Positions 1 through 7,930 of a stretch of DNA of 64,000 nt are shown here, in pieces. The notes beneath the pieces were generated by a model. The model was not told the origin of the DNA. It did no database searches and worked only from the letters and a program-made list of their open reading frames with translations. The stretch's first letter is position 1. Each line of letters starts with the position of its first letter. Position numbers and translations under genes: made by a program. This DNA comes from Bacillus sp. F19. Its GTDB lineage: Bacteria > Bacillota > Bacilli > Bacillales > Bacillaceae. The stretch spans positions 3,250,001 through 3,314,000 of the forward strand of contig CP085710.1 of the NCBI GenBank assembly GCA_023823795.1, written 5' to 3'.

Positions 1-2
1 CA

Positions 3-1004
3 GATTTGCCGATAATTATCGAAGGTTCAACCGGAACCGGCAAGCAACTGTTTGCGAATGCCATCCATAATGGGTCAGAGCGGGCACAAAAGCCGTTTGC
101 GGCAATAAACTGCAGTACATATTCAGAAGATGTCCTTGAATATGAACTTTTCGGCAATGAACACGAAAATAAACAAGGGCTTTTTGAAAAAGCTGATGGC
201 GGAACTGTTTTTCTTAAAGAAATTTCAGACCTGAGTATGAAACTTCAGGCGCAATTGCTTCGTGTTCTGCAGGATAAACAAGTGCAGAGAATTGGATCCT
301 CAAAGCCTGGTATGGTGGATGTACGAATTATTGCCTCATCAACCGTTCATTTAAAAGCGTTAATTGATGAAGGGAGCCTGCGCGAAGACTTCTACTATTA
401 TCTTAACGTATTGAAGCTGACGCTGCCGTCTTTAAACGAACGGAGCAGCGATATTCCTATCCTGTCCGCTTCATTTATAAAGCAGCGGGGCCAGGACGTC
501 CGCATGGATAAAACGGTTTTGGACATTCTAACGAAATATCAATGGCCTGGAAATGTGCTGGAACTTAAGAATACTATTGATTATTTACTAACAGTCTGTG
601 ACGGCCGTTCCATTCAGCTGCACGATCTTCCTAAAGAACCATTTATGTCGCAGGAGTCTGCCAAACAGAAAAAAGAACCAAAAAATCAAAAGGATAAGCC
701 GTTGACTCTAATGGACAAACAAGAATATCTTTTTATTCTGGAATGCATCCGTTCAAGCAATGAGGAAGGGGAGCCTGCAAGCCGAAGAATGATCTCTGAC
801 AGCAGCAAGAATTCGCGTCACCCTCTAACCCCTCAGCAGGTTAGGCATCGACTCGATTTCCTAGAGAAAAATGATTATGTGACAAAAGGACGGGGGCGTG
901 CGGGAACGAAAATTACACTTGAAGGCCTGGATTTTCTTCAGTCCTTAACGGAAAATCTTCAAACGATAAATAAGGAGGCAGCGCAAAATGGAGTACTCGA
1001 TTAA
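3..1004 (+). CDS. yplP: Sigma-54-type AAA+ transcriptional regulator, YplP-like, 5' end outside window
   Basis: The 5' end is cut by the window. Visible order: AAA+ core with Walker A GSTGTGK near residues 7-13 of the visible part, then a linker rich in Lys and Gln, then a C-terminal winged-helix-like region (about 270-315). The match to bacterial enhancer-binding proteins is clear, but key residues are lost. The segment between LFG and GLF (about residues 50-58) is only NEHENKQ, so the GAFTGA loop that contacts sigma-54 is missing. Walker B reads FLKEI instead of FLDEI, and the usual WPGNVREL reads WPGNVLEL. It may therefore no longer activate sigma-54 promoters. The gene overlaps yplQ by 17 bases. 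Confidence 0.8.
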   Translation, partial: DLPIIIEGSTGTGKQLFANAIHNGSERAQKPFAAINCSTYSEDVLEYELFGNEHENKQGLFEKADGGTVFLKEISDLSMKLQAQLLRVLQDKQVQRIGSSKPGMVDVRIIASSTVHLKALIDEGSLREDFYYYLNVLKLTLPSLNERSSDIPILSASFIKQRGQDVRMDKTVLDILTKYQWPGNVLELKNTIDYLLTVCDGRSIQLHDLPKEPFMSQESAKQKKEPKNQKDKPLTLMDKQEYLFILECIRSSNEEGEPASRRMISDSSKNSRHPLTPQQVRHRLDFLEKNDYVTKGRGRAGTKITLEGLDFLQSLTENLQTINKEAAQNGVLD

Positions 1005-1629
1005 AGAAGAAATTGCAAACGCCATAACACATGGGATTGGTGTCCTGCTAAGTATACCCGCACTGGTCTATCTTATCATCTTTGCCTCAAAGTACGGTGA
1101 CGCCTGGCATATAGTCAGCTTTTCAATCTTTGGCGCAACCATGATCCTTTTATATCTTTTTTCAACCTTGCTGCACGCAATTCCTCACCGCAAGGCAAAG
1201 GATGTTTTTGAAATTCTGGATCATTCCGCCATCTATTTGCTTATTGCAGGCACATATACGCCGTTTCTGCTCGTTCCTCTCCGGGGAACACTTGGCTTTA
1301 CCCTGCTTGGTATTGTATGGGGACTTGCAATCGCAGGAATCGTGCTGAAAATTTTCTTCGTTAAGAAGTTTGTTATTTTATCAACACTTGCCTATATCCT
1401 GATGGGATGGCTGATTATTATCGCCATAAAACCTCTATATGCATTTTTAAGTCCTGAGGGATTTGCGCTGCTCCTTACTGGAGGACTGCTGTATACGATC
1501 GGAGCGATCTTCTATGTATGGAGAAAAATACCATATCACCACGCCATCTGGCACGGCTTTGTTCTAGCCGGCAGTGCAGCAATGTTTTTCTGTGTCCTGT
1601 TCTATATACCGGATGTACCATTTATATAG
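988..1629 (+). CDS. yplQ: Hemolysin III family membrane protein (PAQR-like)
   Basis: This 213-aa protein has about seven hydrophobic helices and matches the hemolysin III / YqfA family (bacterial PAQR relatives). Family landmarks are the N-terminal ANAITHG (residues 11-17), the STLLHA segment near 60, ILDHSAIYLLIAGTYTP around 77-91 and the C-terminal HAIWHGFVLAGS motif; these conserved His, Ser and Asp residues are the presumed metal site. An AAGGAGG ribosome site lies nine bases before the ATG and overlaps the end of the upstream regulator gene, so the two are probably translated together. A T-tailed hairpin follows. The physiological role of this family in Bacillus is not known. Confidence 0.9.
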   Translation: MEYSIKEEIANAITHGIGVLLSIPALVYLIIFASKYGDAWHIVSFSIFGATMILLYLFSTLLHAIPHRKAKDVFEILDHSAIYLLIAGTYTPFLLVPLRGTLGFTLLGIVWGLAIAGIVLKIFFVKKFVILSTLAYILMGWLIIIAIKPLYAFLSPEGFALLLTGGLLYTIGAIFYVWRKIPYHHAIWHGFVLAGSAAMFFCVLFYIPDVPFI

Positions 1630-1636
1630 GTAATAT

Positions 1637-1674
1637 AAAAAACTCTCATATGGCTTTGCCTTTGAGAGTTTTTG
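1637..1674 (+). terminator. Rho-independent terminator after yplQ
   Basis: The arms AAACTCTCA and TGAGAGTTT flank a loop of about 15 bases, followed by a T run, 8 bases after the yplQ stop. Confidence 0.75.
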
Positions 1675-1675
1675 C

Positions 1676-2062
1676 GATTATAATCCTTCATTCTTTCAGC
1701 TGTTTTCTTTAAATCATTTCCTGAATAGTCTTCTGCCAAGAATAGCTTATATACTCTTACATTTACGTTTGAAGGTTTAAACCCTAGCCGCCATACTTTC
1801 CCATATTGACATAGGCCCCGTCAATAGCTACAGAACGATTGGAACGCCGGCTCCCGCTGCCATGCGCCATGCACCTGTTTTGAACTCGATTAAATCTTCT
1901 CCTGAGCTTCATGTTCCTCAGGAAAAATAATCAGGGAATGACCCGCCTAAAGCTTTTCCACGCCATCTTTTTAAAGTAAGAACAGCCTGTCATCTTTTTT
2001 TTGCGGTCAACAAACACAAAATCATGAAGGTAAATAACATTCTCAGCATCTTGTTTCTTCCT
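1676..2062 (-). pseudogene. Decayed 1-acylglycerol-3-phosphate acyltransferase (plsC-like) relic
   Basis: No open frame survives, but three frames on the minus strand give successive PlsC-like blocks. In order they are a FVFVDRKKK block, GHSLIIFPEEHEAQ (in place of the usual G-S-IIFPEGTRS), LIEFKTGAWRMAAGAGVPIV, VAIDGAYVNMGKYGG, and a C-terminal block resembling VRVYKLF...DLKKTAERM. Several frameshifts and in-frame stops separate them, the glycine-threonine-arginine of the acyl-acceptor motif is lost, and the N-terminal HX4D region is absent. The homology call rests on motif order read by eye. Confidence 0.7.
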
Positions 2063-2076
2063 CCAGATGTGCGTAA

Positions 2077-2105
2077 GAAAAGCCTCTCATAAAGTGAGAG
2101 GCTTT
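2077..2105 (-). terminator. Terminator of thyA-dfrA
   Basis: AGCCTCTCA pairs with TGAGAGGCT, with a T-rich tail on the minus strand just beyond the dfrA stop. Confidence 0.8.
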
Positions 2106-2117
2106 GGATTGCATCTT

Positions 2118-2600
2118 CTATTTTTCAAAAACAATAAATTCAAAATCATACGGATTTTTTTCATCTTTTGGACCTTTTTCCCGATGAATGATTTTGTAAA
2201 GATCTTCTTTAAACTCAGGAAAATAAGTATCTCCCTCAAACGTTTCGTAAATTTTAGTCACATACAGTCTGTCTGCTGACTGAAGACACTCTTTAAAAAT
2301 TTCAGCTCCGCCGATGATAAAGACATTTTGATCTGCATAAGCTTCATTTACGAGCACTTCATCTAAAGAATGAATGACTTTAACTCCCTCATGTGAATAC
2401 TGCTCATTTCTAGTAAGAACGATATTCTCTCTGCCAGGCAGAGGTTTTCCGATCGAATCAAACGTTTTTCTTCCCATTAAAATGGGATGTCCCATCGTAA
2501 CCTTTTTAAAATAAGCCAAATCTGCCGGTATCCGCCAAGGAAGATCATTGTTGCGTCCTATTAACTGATTTTCATCCATCGCCACAATCATTGAAATCAT
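2118..2600 (-). CDS. dfrA: Dihydrofolate reductase
   Basis: NADPH-dependent reduction of dihydrofolate to tetrahydrofolate in the cytosol. At 160 aa it has the usual length. Family signatures are the N-terminal [24 protein letters not shown] with the active-site Asp27, the cofactor-binding [15 protein letters not shown] near 43-57 and IIGGAEIF near 95-102. The start codon overlaps the thyA stop by four bases (ATGA), so translation is coupled. The pairing is functional: thymidylate synthase produces the dihydrofolate that this enzyme recycles. Confidence 0.97.
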   Translation of the reverse strand: MISMIVAMDENQLIGRNNDLPWRIPADLAYFKKVTMGHPILMGRKTFDSIGKPLPGRENIVLTRNEQYSHEGVKVIHSLDEVLVNEAYADQNVFIIGGAEIFKECLQSADRLYVTKIYETFEGDTYFPEFKEDLYKIIHREKGPKDEKNPYDFEFIVFEK

Positions 2601-3391
2601 ACGCTGACTGCTCCCTTAATATGAGGATGCGGGTCATAGCCTTCTAATGTAAAATCTTCATATGTGAAATCAAAAATTGACTTTACATCAGGATTCAGTC
2701 TCATTTTTGGAAGCTCCCGTACATCACGGGTTAACTGAAGGTCTATCTGTTCTAGATGATTTTTATAAATATGCACATCTCCAAATGTATGAACAAACTC
2801 TCCTGGTTCTAAATCTGTCACATGAGCCACCATCATTGTTAATAATGCATATGATGCAATGTTAAATGGCACACCAAGAAAAACGTCTGCAGAACGCTGG
2901 TAAAGCTGGCAGGACAGCTTGCCGTCAGCTACGTAAAATTGAAAAAAACAATGACATGGAGGCAGTGCCATTTCATCGACATCTGCAGGATTCCATGCAC
3001 TCACAATGAGCCTGCGTGAATCAGGATTGTTTTTAATTTGGTTAATCAGCTTTGAGATCTGGTCAACCGTCTGACCGTCCGCCCCTGTCCATGAGCGCCA
3101 CTGATGTCCGTATACAGGACCAAGCTCGCCATTTTCATCTGCCCATTCATTCCAGATGCGCACTCCATTTTCCTGCAGGTATTTTACGTTCGTATCTCCC
3201 CGCAAAAACCAGATTAGTTCATGTATGATTGACTTCAAGTGAAGCTTTTTCGTTGTCAAAAGAGGAAATCCTTCTTTTAAATCAAATCTCATTTGATATC
3301 CGAATGTGCTGATTGTTCCAGTTCCTGTCCGGTCTTCTTTTACGATTCCAGATTGCAGCACGTGTTTGCATAAGTCCAAATATTGCTTCAT
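2597..3391 (-). CDS. thyA: Thymidylate synthase
   Basis: Converts dUMP plus methylene-tetrahydrofolate to dTMP and dihydrofolate. The 264-aa length is that of the E. coli-type ThyA, matching the enzyme called ThyB in B. subtilis. Catalytic Cys146 lies in [13 protein letters not shown]; the phosphate-binding Arg21 (EDRTGTGT) and the [10 protein letters not shown] segment (about 126-135) are intact, and the C-terminus ends [19 protein letters not shown] ribosome site precedes the ATG. First gene of a two-gene operon with dfrA. Confidence 0.97.
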   Translation of the reverse strand: MKQYLDLCKHVLQSGIVKEDRTGTGTISTFGYQMRFDLKEGFPLLTTKKLHLKSIIHELIWFLRGDTNVKYLQENGVRIWNEWADENGELGPVYGHQWRSWTGADGQTVDQISKLINQIKNNPDSRRLIVSAWNPADVDEMALPPCHCFFQFYVADGKLSCQLYQRSADVFLGVPFNIASYALLTMMVAHVTDLEPGEFVHTFGDVHIYKNHLEQIDLQLTRDVRELPKMRLNPDVKSIFDFTYEDFTLEGYDPHPHIKGAVSV

Positions 3392-3444
3392 TTAAAGACA
3401 CTTCCTTCGTTTAGATACTAGAGATAATTGTATAGGAAGTTTCT

Positions 3445-4155
3445 CTAGTTTTCTACCGTTTTGTGAAGTTTCGAAATAAATCTATAAGACAGCGGAGCCT
3501 TATGAAGCAGCTCATCTTTTGTTTTTTCATTCAAATAATACATGGCAAAAATCTCTGCAAAATATTCTTCAGGAAAACGTTCAAAGTATGTTTTACCTGA
3601 AAAGAGCAGGCCGGCCTCCTGCTTCCATATACTCAAATAAAAAGGATTGCTTCTTATGTTTGAAAACACATTCCGATCTGCAGCATGTGCAAACTCATGA
3701 AGCTCAAGCGAGACAGATCCATGTCCCTGGCCATATTGACTGTGGCCAATTTTGACAAAGACTCTATTATCTTCCGTCATTCCAGGCACGGTGTCCCAGT
3801 CTGATTCCGTTCCATAGCCCCGGGGAGTTCGTCCTGATAAATGCTCAAGACCCTCCTCATCAGTCAACTTCCCTGTAAACAATTTAATTGTCACGTTTTG
3901 CTGAAGAGCTTTTGTCAAAATGATAGGGTGAACATGATTTAAATGGTTCAGCATAACTTCTGCATCTTTTTCTGAAAAGGAATGATCTGGTACATAAACC
4001 ATTTTGTAAAGCGCTGAGCTTGATGATAGCGAGACCTTAGAAGAAAGCGAATGATCTTCAAGAAGACTGCCTGACGGAGCATCTGCAAAAACAAATTGGT
4101 AGATTGAAAACATCGCTATGAGCGAGATGATAAGAACAAGCAGGTTGATTTTCAT
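3445..4155 (-). CDS. Secreted M34-like metalloprotease (anthrax lethal factor / Pro-Pro endopeptidase fold)
   Basis: A 236-aa protein with a hydrophobic N-terminal segment (residues 3-22) ending FADA, a likely signal peptide or membrane anchor. A zinc motif HEFAH sits at 153-157 and a downstream EEYFAEIFAMYYL block at 196-208 supplies the third ligand. That pair of motifs is characteristic of the ATLF / M34 clan, which includes Pro-Pro endopeptidases and the lethal factor catalytic domain. There is no cell-binding domain, so a toxin role is not implied; a cell-wall or surface-protein substrate is more likely. It stands alone between thyA and a small ORF. Confidence 0.75.
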   Translation of the reverse strand: MKINLLVLIISLIAMFSIYQFVFADAPSGSLLEDHSLSSKVSLSSSSALYKMVYVPDHSFSEKDAEVMLNHLNHVHPIILTKALQQNVTIKLFTGKLTDEEGLEHLSGRTPRGYGTESDWDTVPGMTEDNRVFVKIGHSQYGQGHGSVSLELHEFAHAADRNVFSNIRSNPFYLSIWKQEAGLLFSGKTYFERFPEEYFAEIFAMYYLNEKTKDELLHKAPLSYRFISKLHKTVEN

Positions 4156-4313
4156 AATATATGTAACTCCTTGAAGGATTTTCTGACTTTTACGAACAAT
4201 ATATATGAAAATAGTAACATATTGATTTTATGCCGAACAGACATTAGACTCTGTAACTTTTATGCAAACTTCACCATATGATGGAAATTATCATGGAAAT
4301 TGGGTGAAAAAAC

Positions 4314-4475
4314 ATGAGGATGCTAATAAACAAGAATATTCCTTATCAACAGAAGCAGCAGCTGACACAAGAAATGATTGAAGTTATGACGCTTAAAAGC
4401 TACATGGTTCTCGACGGACTCACATCAATCGGACTGATATCCATTTTTTATTTATATTTCAGAGGAATCCTTTAG
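4314..4475 (+). CDS. Possible 53-aa small membrane protein
   Basis: ATG-to-TAG frame of 53 aa with a polar, Gln-rich N-terminal half and a single hydrophobic helix (about 36-50, GLTSIGLISIFYLYF). A weak GGGTG ribosome site lies seven bases upstream. A second frame starting at 4262 overlaps it (39 aa, hydrophilic, no ribosome site), so the pair could also be one frameshifted gene. I do not recognise it. Confidence 0.4.
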   Translation: MRMLINKNIPYQQKQQLTQEMIEVMTLKSYMVLDGLTSIGLISIFYLYFRGIL

Positions 4476-4492
4476 AAAAGCGAGGGCAAATA

Positions 4493-4518
4493 AAAAAAGC
4501 CGCAATTGCGGCTTTTTT
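4493..4518. terminator. Bidirectional terminator
   Basis: Perfect palindrome AAAAGCCGCAATTGCGGC with A and T runs on both sides; serves terC on the minus strand and the small ORF on the plus strand. Confidence 0.85.
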
Positions 4519-4527
4519 AATGACGGA

Positions 4528-5304
4528 TCATACGCCAGTGCTGTTGCTTTGGCTTGATTTTTTGCGGAAATAGTTAAGAGCAAATGTACCTGCGAACATC
4601 ACTAGAATGATGATGAAGAATACGGAGTGCTCAATATGAACGCCTGCAACGCTTAATCCCATTTTGATTGCAATAAAAGCAATAAGAATATAAGCAGTTG
4701 TTTCAAGTTCAGGAACTCTGTCGATTAATTTCAAGAAAACACCTGCTACTCCGCGCATCATCAGTACTCCGAACACTCCTCCTAAAAGAAGAACCCAGAC
4801 TTGTTCGCTGACTCCAAATGCAGCAAGAACGCTGTCTACAGAGAATGCAACATCCATCAATTCAACTGCAACAACTGTTCCCCAGAATGTTCCGAAGAGG
4901 CGGATAAGAAGGCCCTTTTTATTAATGCCGCCCTGCTCTTCTTCACCTTCAGCATTTTCTTTTGATTTATCCATGAAGTATTTGACAGCAAGCCAAGCGA
5001 GATAAGCGGCACCAAATATTTTGACCCACCATAGTTTAATTAAGAATACACCGACACCGATAGCAATGAAACGGAAGATGTATGCTCCAAGCAAACCGTA
5101 GAATAACGCTTTTTTTCTTTGCTTTTCAGGTAAATGTTTTACCATTACAGCCAGTACAAGAGCGTTATCTGCGGATAATAACCCTTCGAGAATAACTAAT
5201 GTACCAATAAGTCCCCATGAAACCGGATCTGTAAGGACTTGTCCCCACATTTCCCAATCGAAAAATTGTGCGTACGTGTCAAGCATTCCTTGCAAAATTG
5301 ACAT
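4528..5304 (-). CDS. TerC family integral membrane protein, probable metal exporter
   Basis: 258 aa with about eight membrane segments. The TerC family motifs are present: EGLLSADNALVLAVM near residues 40-54 and the second acidic motif VAVELMDVAFSVDSV near 145-159, whose Asp residues line the predicted ion path. Bacillus homologues (YceF, YkoY) are linked to Mn2+ export and metal loading of secreted enzymes, so manganese handling is the likely role by family. The start has an AGGAGG site. I looked for a yybP-ykoY manganese riboswitch in the 200-base leader and did not see its conserved sequence. Confidence 0.85.
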   Translation of the reverse strand: MSILQGMLDTYAQFFDWEMWGQVLTDPVSWGLIGTLVILEGLLSADNALVLAVMVKHLPEKQRKKALFYGLLGAYIFRFIAIGVGVFLIKLWWVKIFGAAYLAWLAVKYFMDKSKENAEGEEEQGGINKKGLLIRLFGTFWGTVVAVELMDVAFSVDSVLAAFGVSEQVWVLLLGGVFGVLMMRGVAGVFLKLIDRVPELETTAYILIAFIAIKMGLSVAGVHIEHSVFFIIILVMFAGTFALNYFRKKSSQSNSTGV

Positions 5305-5463
5305 CTACCATTTCCTCCTAAACATTACGTTAACTTTTTCATTATACTTAATAAAAGATTGCTTGTTAAGTATTTTGATCGTTAGTCATAATATATACAT
5401 ATTTATTTATTCAGCCTTCCGAAGTTTAATACGTTTGGGCGCTAGAAAAGTTTCAACTAAAAT

Positions 5464-5492
5464 AAAAAAAGCCCATGATATAAAATCAGGGG
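5464..5492 (-). terminator. Terminator of ypjP-ypjQ
   Basis: CCCCTGAT/ATCATGGG stem with one mismatch, followed by seven T on the minus strand, 10 bases beyond the ypjQ stop. Confidence 0.65.
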
Positions 5493-5501
5493 ATTTAATC
5501 T

Positions 5502-6026
5502 TTATATAGTAGCCTGAGTCTGTCTGCCATCTGCAATATCCCGGGCCCGGTGTGCCATTCTGCTTGCTGCTGCAGCGGCAAGTGCTGCAACCAGATCATC
5601 AAGAAATGTATTCACGCGATTTCCGCTGTGTTCATCCAGAGCTTTGATGATTCCGAATTTTTCTTTATCCAAATAACCGAAATTGGTCAATCCGATAGAG
5701 CCATATACATTTACGATGGAAAGCGGAATAATTTCATCTATGCCATAAAGAGGTTCATCTGTTTCAACAAGATGCTGCAGCGGCTGCGGAAGCAAGTTTT
5801 GTTCAGCAAGCTGGTCAAGGGCAAGACCAGTCAGCACAGCATGCACAATTTCACGTTTATTAAGGACCTTCTCTACATTTTCAACACAATCTTCAAGTGT
5901 AATATTCGGGATGTATTTTCGCTGAAGGGTCATCACAATATCAGCGATATCCTCTAATGTAACACCCCTGTCATTCAGCATTTCTTTCGTCGTTTTCACC
6001 ATTTCATCGATTGTGTATTTGCTCAA
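5502..6026 (-). CDS. ypjQ: Phosphatidylglycerophosphatase A-related protein (YpjQ/YutG family)
   Basis: Close in sequence to B. subtilis YutG and YpjQ, which are PgpA-related. Family blocks: GVTLEDIADIV, the ENVEKVLNKREIVHAVLTG helix, ETDEPLYGIDEIIPLSIVNVYGSIGLTNFGYLDK, and the C-terminal NTFLDDLVAALAAAAASRMAHRA with the conserved acidic pair. No membrane helices are evident, unlike E. coli PgpA, so enzymatic dephosphorylation of phosphatidylglycerol phosphate is inferred. I chose the TTG at 6026 because an AAAGGGG site abuts the upstream GTG (6038) too closely. It is the second gene after ypjP, four bases away if the GTG is used. Confidence 0.8.
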   Translation of the reverse strand: MSKYTIDEMVKTTKEMLNDRGVTLEDIADIVMTLQRKYIPNITLEDCVENVEKVLNKREIVHAVLTGLALDQLAEQNLLPQPLQHLVETDEPLYGIDEIIPLSIVNVYGSIGLTNFGYLDKEKFGIIKALDEHSGNRVNTFLDDLVAALAAAAASRMAHRARDIADGRQTQATI

Positions 6027-6042
6027 TGGCCATTGCACCCCT

Positions 6043-6630
6043 TTAATGTGTCATCCAATTTGGCGGCATGTTCTGATTCCAGTAGATGCTGCCAAGTTCA
6101 TGATGCTTTTGAAAAGAATCGTGGTGCGTATGATAATGAAAATTAAACCAATACCCCTGCTTTGGCGGATGATCGCGGCGGACATGAAATCTAAGTACAT
6201 CCTGTCCTGTCTGTTTGTTATACAGGTGAAAGATTTTCTCGCCTTTGCCGTCTGCAGGTTTTTTTGAAATGGCCAAATCCTGAATATCTTCATCAGAGTA
6301 CTCATCAACATATTGTTTTATGGCTTCTTCTATTTTCGGAAGAATGATCTGCCTGAATTCATCCTCAATGACGGTTCCGATTCTGTCTCCGAATTTTTGA
6401 AAGGACTGAACCTCGGCTGCTTCAACAAAAGTTGAAATGCAGGACTCTTTAGGCTGTTGCCAGTAAGCGGTTTCATCTGTAAAAAAGTGTTTGTCTGAGT
6501 TGGTTAATTTAGCGGTTGAATCTTCAGAGGAATGTTCCTCGACTGTGAGGGCAGCTGGAGGAGCGACCAATCCGAAGGTTGCAATAGTAAATAAGATGAC
6601 CAGCGTTTTCCGCATCCATTTGTTCAACAT
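6043..6630 (-). CDS. ypjP: YpjP-like secreted/membrane protein of unknown function
   Basis: 195 aa, collinear with B. subtilis YpjP: a signal-like N-terminus (MRKTLVILFTIATFGLVAPPAAL), then the conserved EKIFHLYNKQTGQD, LRFHVRRDHPPKQGYWFNFHYHTHHD and HHELGSIYWNQNMPPNWMTH blocks at the C-terminus. The many His residues suggest a metal or polar-surface role, but no function is established. It lies just upstream of ypjQ, with which it is probably co-transcribed. Confidence 0.85.
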   Translation of the reverse strand: MLNKWMRKTLVILFTIATFGLVAPPAALTVEEHSSEDSTAKLTNSDKHFFTDETAYWQQPKESCISTFVEAAEVQSFQKFGDRIGTVIEDEFRQIILPKIEEAIKQYVDEYSDEDIQDLAISKKPADGKGEKIFHLYNKQTGQDVLRFHVRRDHPPKQGYWFNFHYHTHHDSFQKHHELGSIYWNQNMPPNWMTH

Positions 6631-6816
6631 GTTCTCTATTCCTCCCAGTCTTCCTATTATACTATTATTCTATCATAGATAAATTCTAAATTTATAGAAA
6701 TTTTTCGCAAAAAAAGAAAATCTAGTGCCTTAAAGGGTATTAAAAAGATATGAAAAAGTTTACACTAAAGAAGACGGTGGAAATAAAATACTTTCACACT
6801 ATTGGAGTGAATCAGA

Positions 6817-6894
6817 ATGGGTTTTGAATCAGTGTTTATTATTGCATCATTCGTGACTCTGGCATATTTTATTTTCGCAGAAATAACAGATTAA
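6817..6894 (+). CDS. Possible 25-aa membrane peptide
   Basis: Short frame MGFESVFIIASFVTLAYFIF followed by AEITD and a stop; a single membrane helix. A GGAGTGA ribosome site lies seven bases before the ATG and a strong terminator starts two bases after the stop. The tight packing between a ribosome site and a terminator argues for a real small gene, but it is too short to identify. Confidence 0.5.
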   Translation: MGFESVFIIASFVTLAYFIFAEITD

Positions 6895-6895
6895 A

Positions 6896-6925
6896 AAAAC
6901 TCATGGCGCTCGCCATGAGTTTTTT
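6896..6925. terminator. Bidirectional terminator
   Basis: ACTCATGGCG-CTC-CGCCATGAGT with A run upstream and T run downstream; shared by the 25-aa ORF (plus) and the YuzL-like gene (minus). Confidence 0.85.
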
Positions 6926-6932
6926 TAATCTG

Positions 6933-7058
6933 TTACTGTTTCTGCTTTTTATTTGCTGAAGATTGCTTGCGGCCTGTTTCACTTACTGTCGTCCCCTGAC
7001 CTTCAACTTCAGGCGAACCAAGCTGTGATTTTGATGGATCACTTTTGCGTTTTGACAT
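6933..7058 (-). CDS. YuzL-like small protein
   Basis: 41 aa with an AGGAGGTG ribosome site eight bases before the ATG. The sequence KRKSDPSKSQLG...VEGQGTTVSETG fits the small YuzL-like Bacillus proteins as I recall them; it is polar, basic, has no membrane segment and ends in a KKQKQ tail. Composition would also suit a minor spore protein. The function is unknown. Confidence 0.7.
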   Translation of the reverse strand: MSKRKSDPSKSQLGSPEVEGQGTTVSETGRKQSSANKKQKQ

Positions 7059-7085
7059 TAGATAAGCACCTCCTCATCCTATTTT

Positions 7086-7868
7086 TCACGAATCTTTTAT
7101 TTCTATCACACCAAAATGGAATTTCGCTGATTTTCGTTTATAAACATGAAAGCCAAGTTTTTCAAAAGCGGAACTTTTGTAATGGTTTTTTAAAACAACT
7201 CTTTTTTTAGCCACCCGTTTTGCTTCTTTGATAATGTCTTCTGTAATCTCCTGATGCACACTCAGGGACCTTAAGTGTTCGATCCCGTGTGATTCATCTA
7301 TTTGCTCCTCAAACATTGGGTCAAAATAGACAACATCATATGAATTTGTGTCTAAGGATTGTAAATATTCTGCATGATTCATTCCTACAACTTGGATTCT
7401 GCGCATACTTTTATCAAATTCTTCCATTCCTGTTTCCCATTTGCTGAGACCTTTTTCAACGAGGTAAGCAACGAGATGATTCGCTTCAGCTGCTGTGACC
7501 ATTCCTGTTTCACCAGCCGCGTAGCTTGCTATTATACTGTCGGATCCAAGTCCCAATGTGCAATCTAAAAAACGATCTCCTTCTTTTAAATCTGATGCAA
7601 AAATTAAAGGATCGCTCTCCCTTTTTTGCAATCGTTTCAGACGGAACATGGCTGAATTAGGATGGAAGAAGAAAGGATCTGTATTCCCTTTCTCATGGAG
7701 TTCCAGCCGGTTCTGCCCTACGACGAGTACATCCGAATTATATTCTTCCTTCATTTTGGCTATGGATCGTTTTTTTCGGGCTTTATATTCAGCTTTTAAA
7801 TCAGAAGAAATCTCTTCCGCTAGTTTGATCATCTCAAGATTTGTCCTGCCTGCTGTTGTTACAATCAA
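7086..7868 (-). CDS. ypiP: Class I SAM-dependent methyltransferase (YpiP, RsmJ-related)
   Basis: 260 aa. The SAM-binding motif reads FLDCTLGLGSDSI (about 99-111) and the catalytic-type motif VVYFDPMFEE (about 180-189) is the DPxF form typical of base N-methyltransferases of the RsmJ/YpiP group. The N-terminal region contains FFFHPNSAMFRLKRL, also typical of this group. Substrate is unproven; rRNA guanine methylation is inferred from relatives. A TTG start is used, ten bases after GGAGTGA. Confidence 0.85.
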   Translation of the reverse strand: MIVTTAGRTNLEMIKLAEEISSDLKAEYKARKKRSIAKMKEEYNSDVLVVGQNRLELHEKGNTDPFFFHPNSAMFRLKRLQKRESDPLIFASDLKEGDRFLDCTLGLGSDSIIASYAAGETGMVTAAEANHLVAYLVEKGLSKWETGMEEFDKSMRRIQVVGMNHAEYLQSLDTNSYDVVYFDPMFEEQIDESHGIEHLRSLSVHQEITEDIIKEAKRVAKKRVVLKNHYKSSAFEKLGFHVYKRKSAKFHFGVIEIKDS

Positions 7869-7899
7869 AGTCTTTCACTCCGTATCACGCTTCATTCAT

Positions 7900-7924
7900 A
7901 AAAAAGGATGCCTAATAGGCATCC
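7900..7924 (-). terminator. Terminator of brxA
   Basis: GGATGCC-TATTA-GGCATCC followed by a T run on the minus strand. Confidence 0.85.
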
Positions 7925-7930
7925 TTTCCA

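Noticed and set aside
5305-5500. yybP-ykoY (manganese) riboswitch before terC
   Set aside because: Conserved loop sequences not found in the leader.
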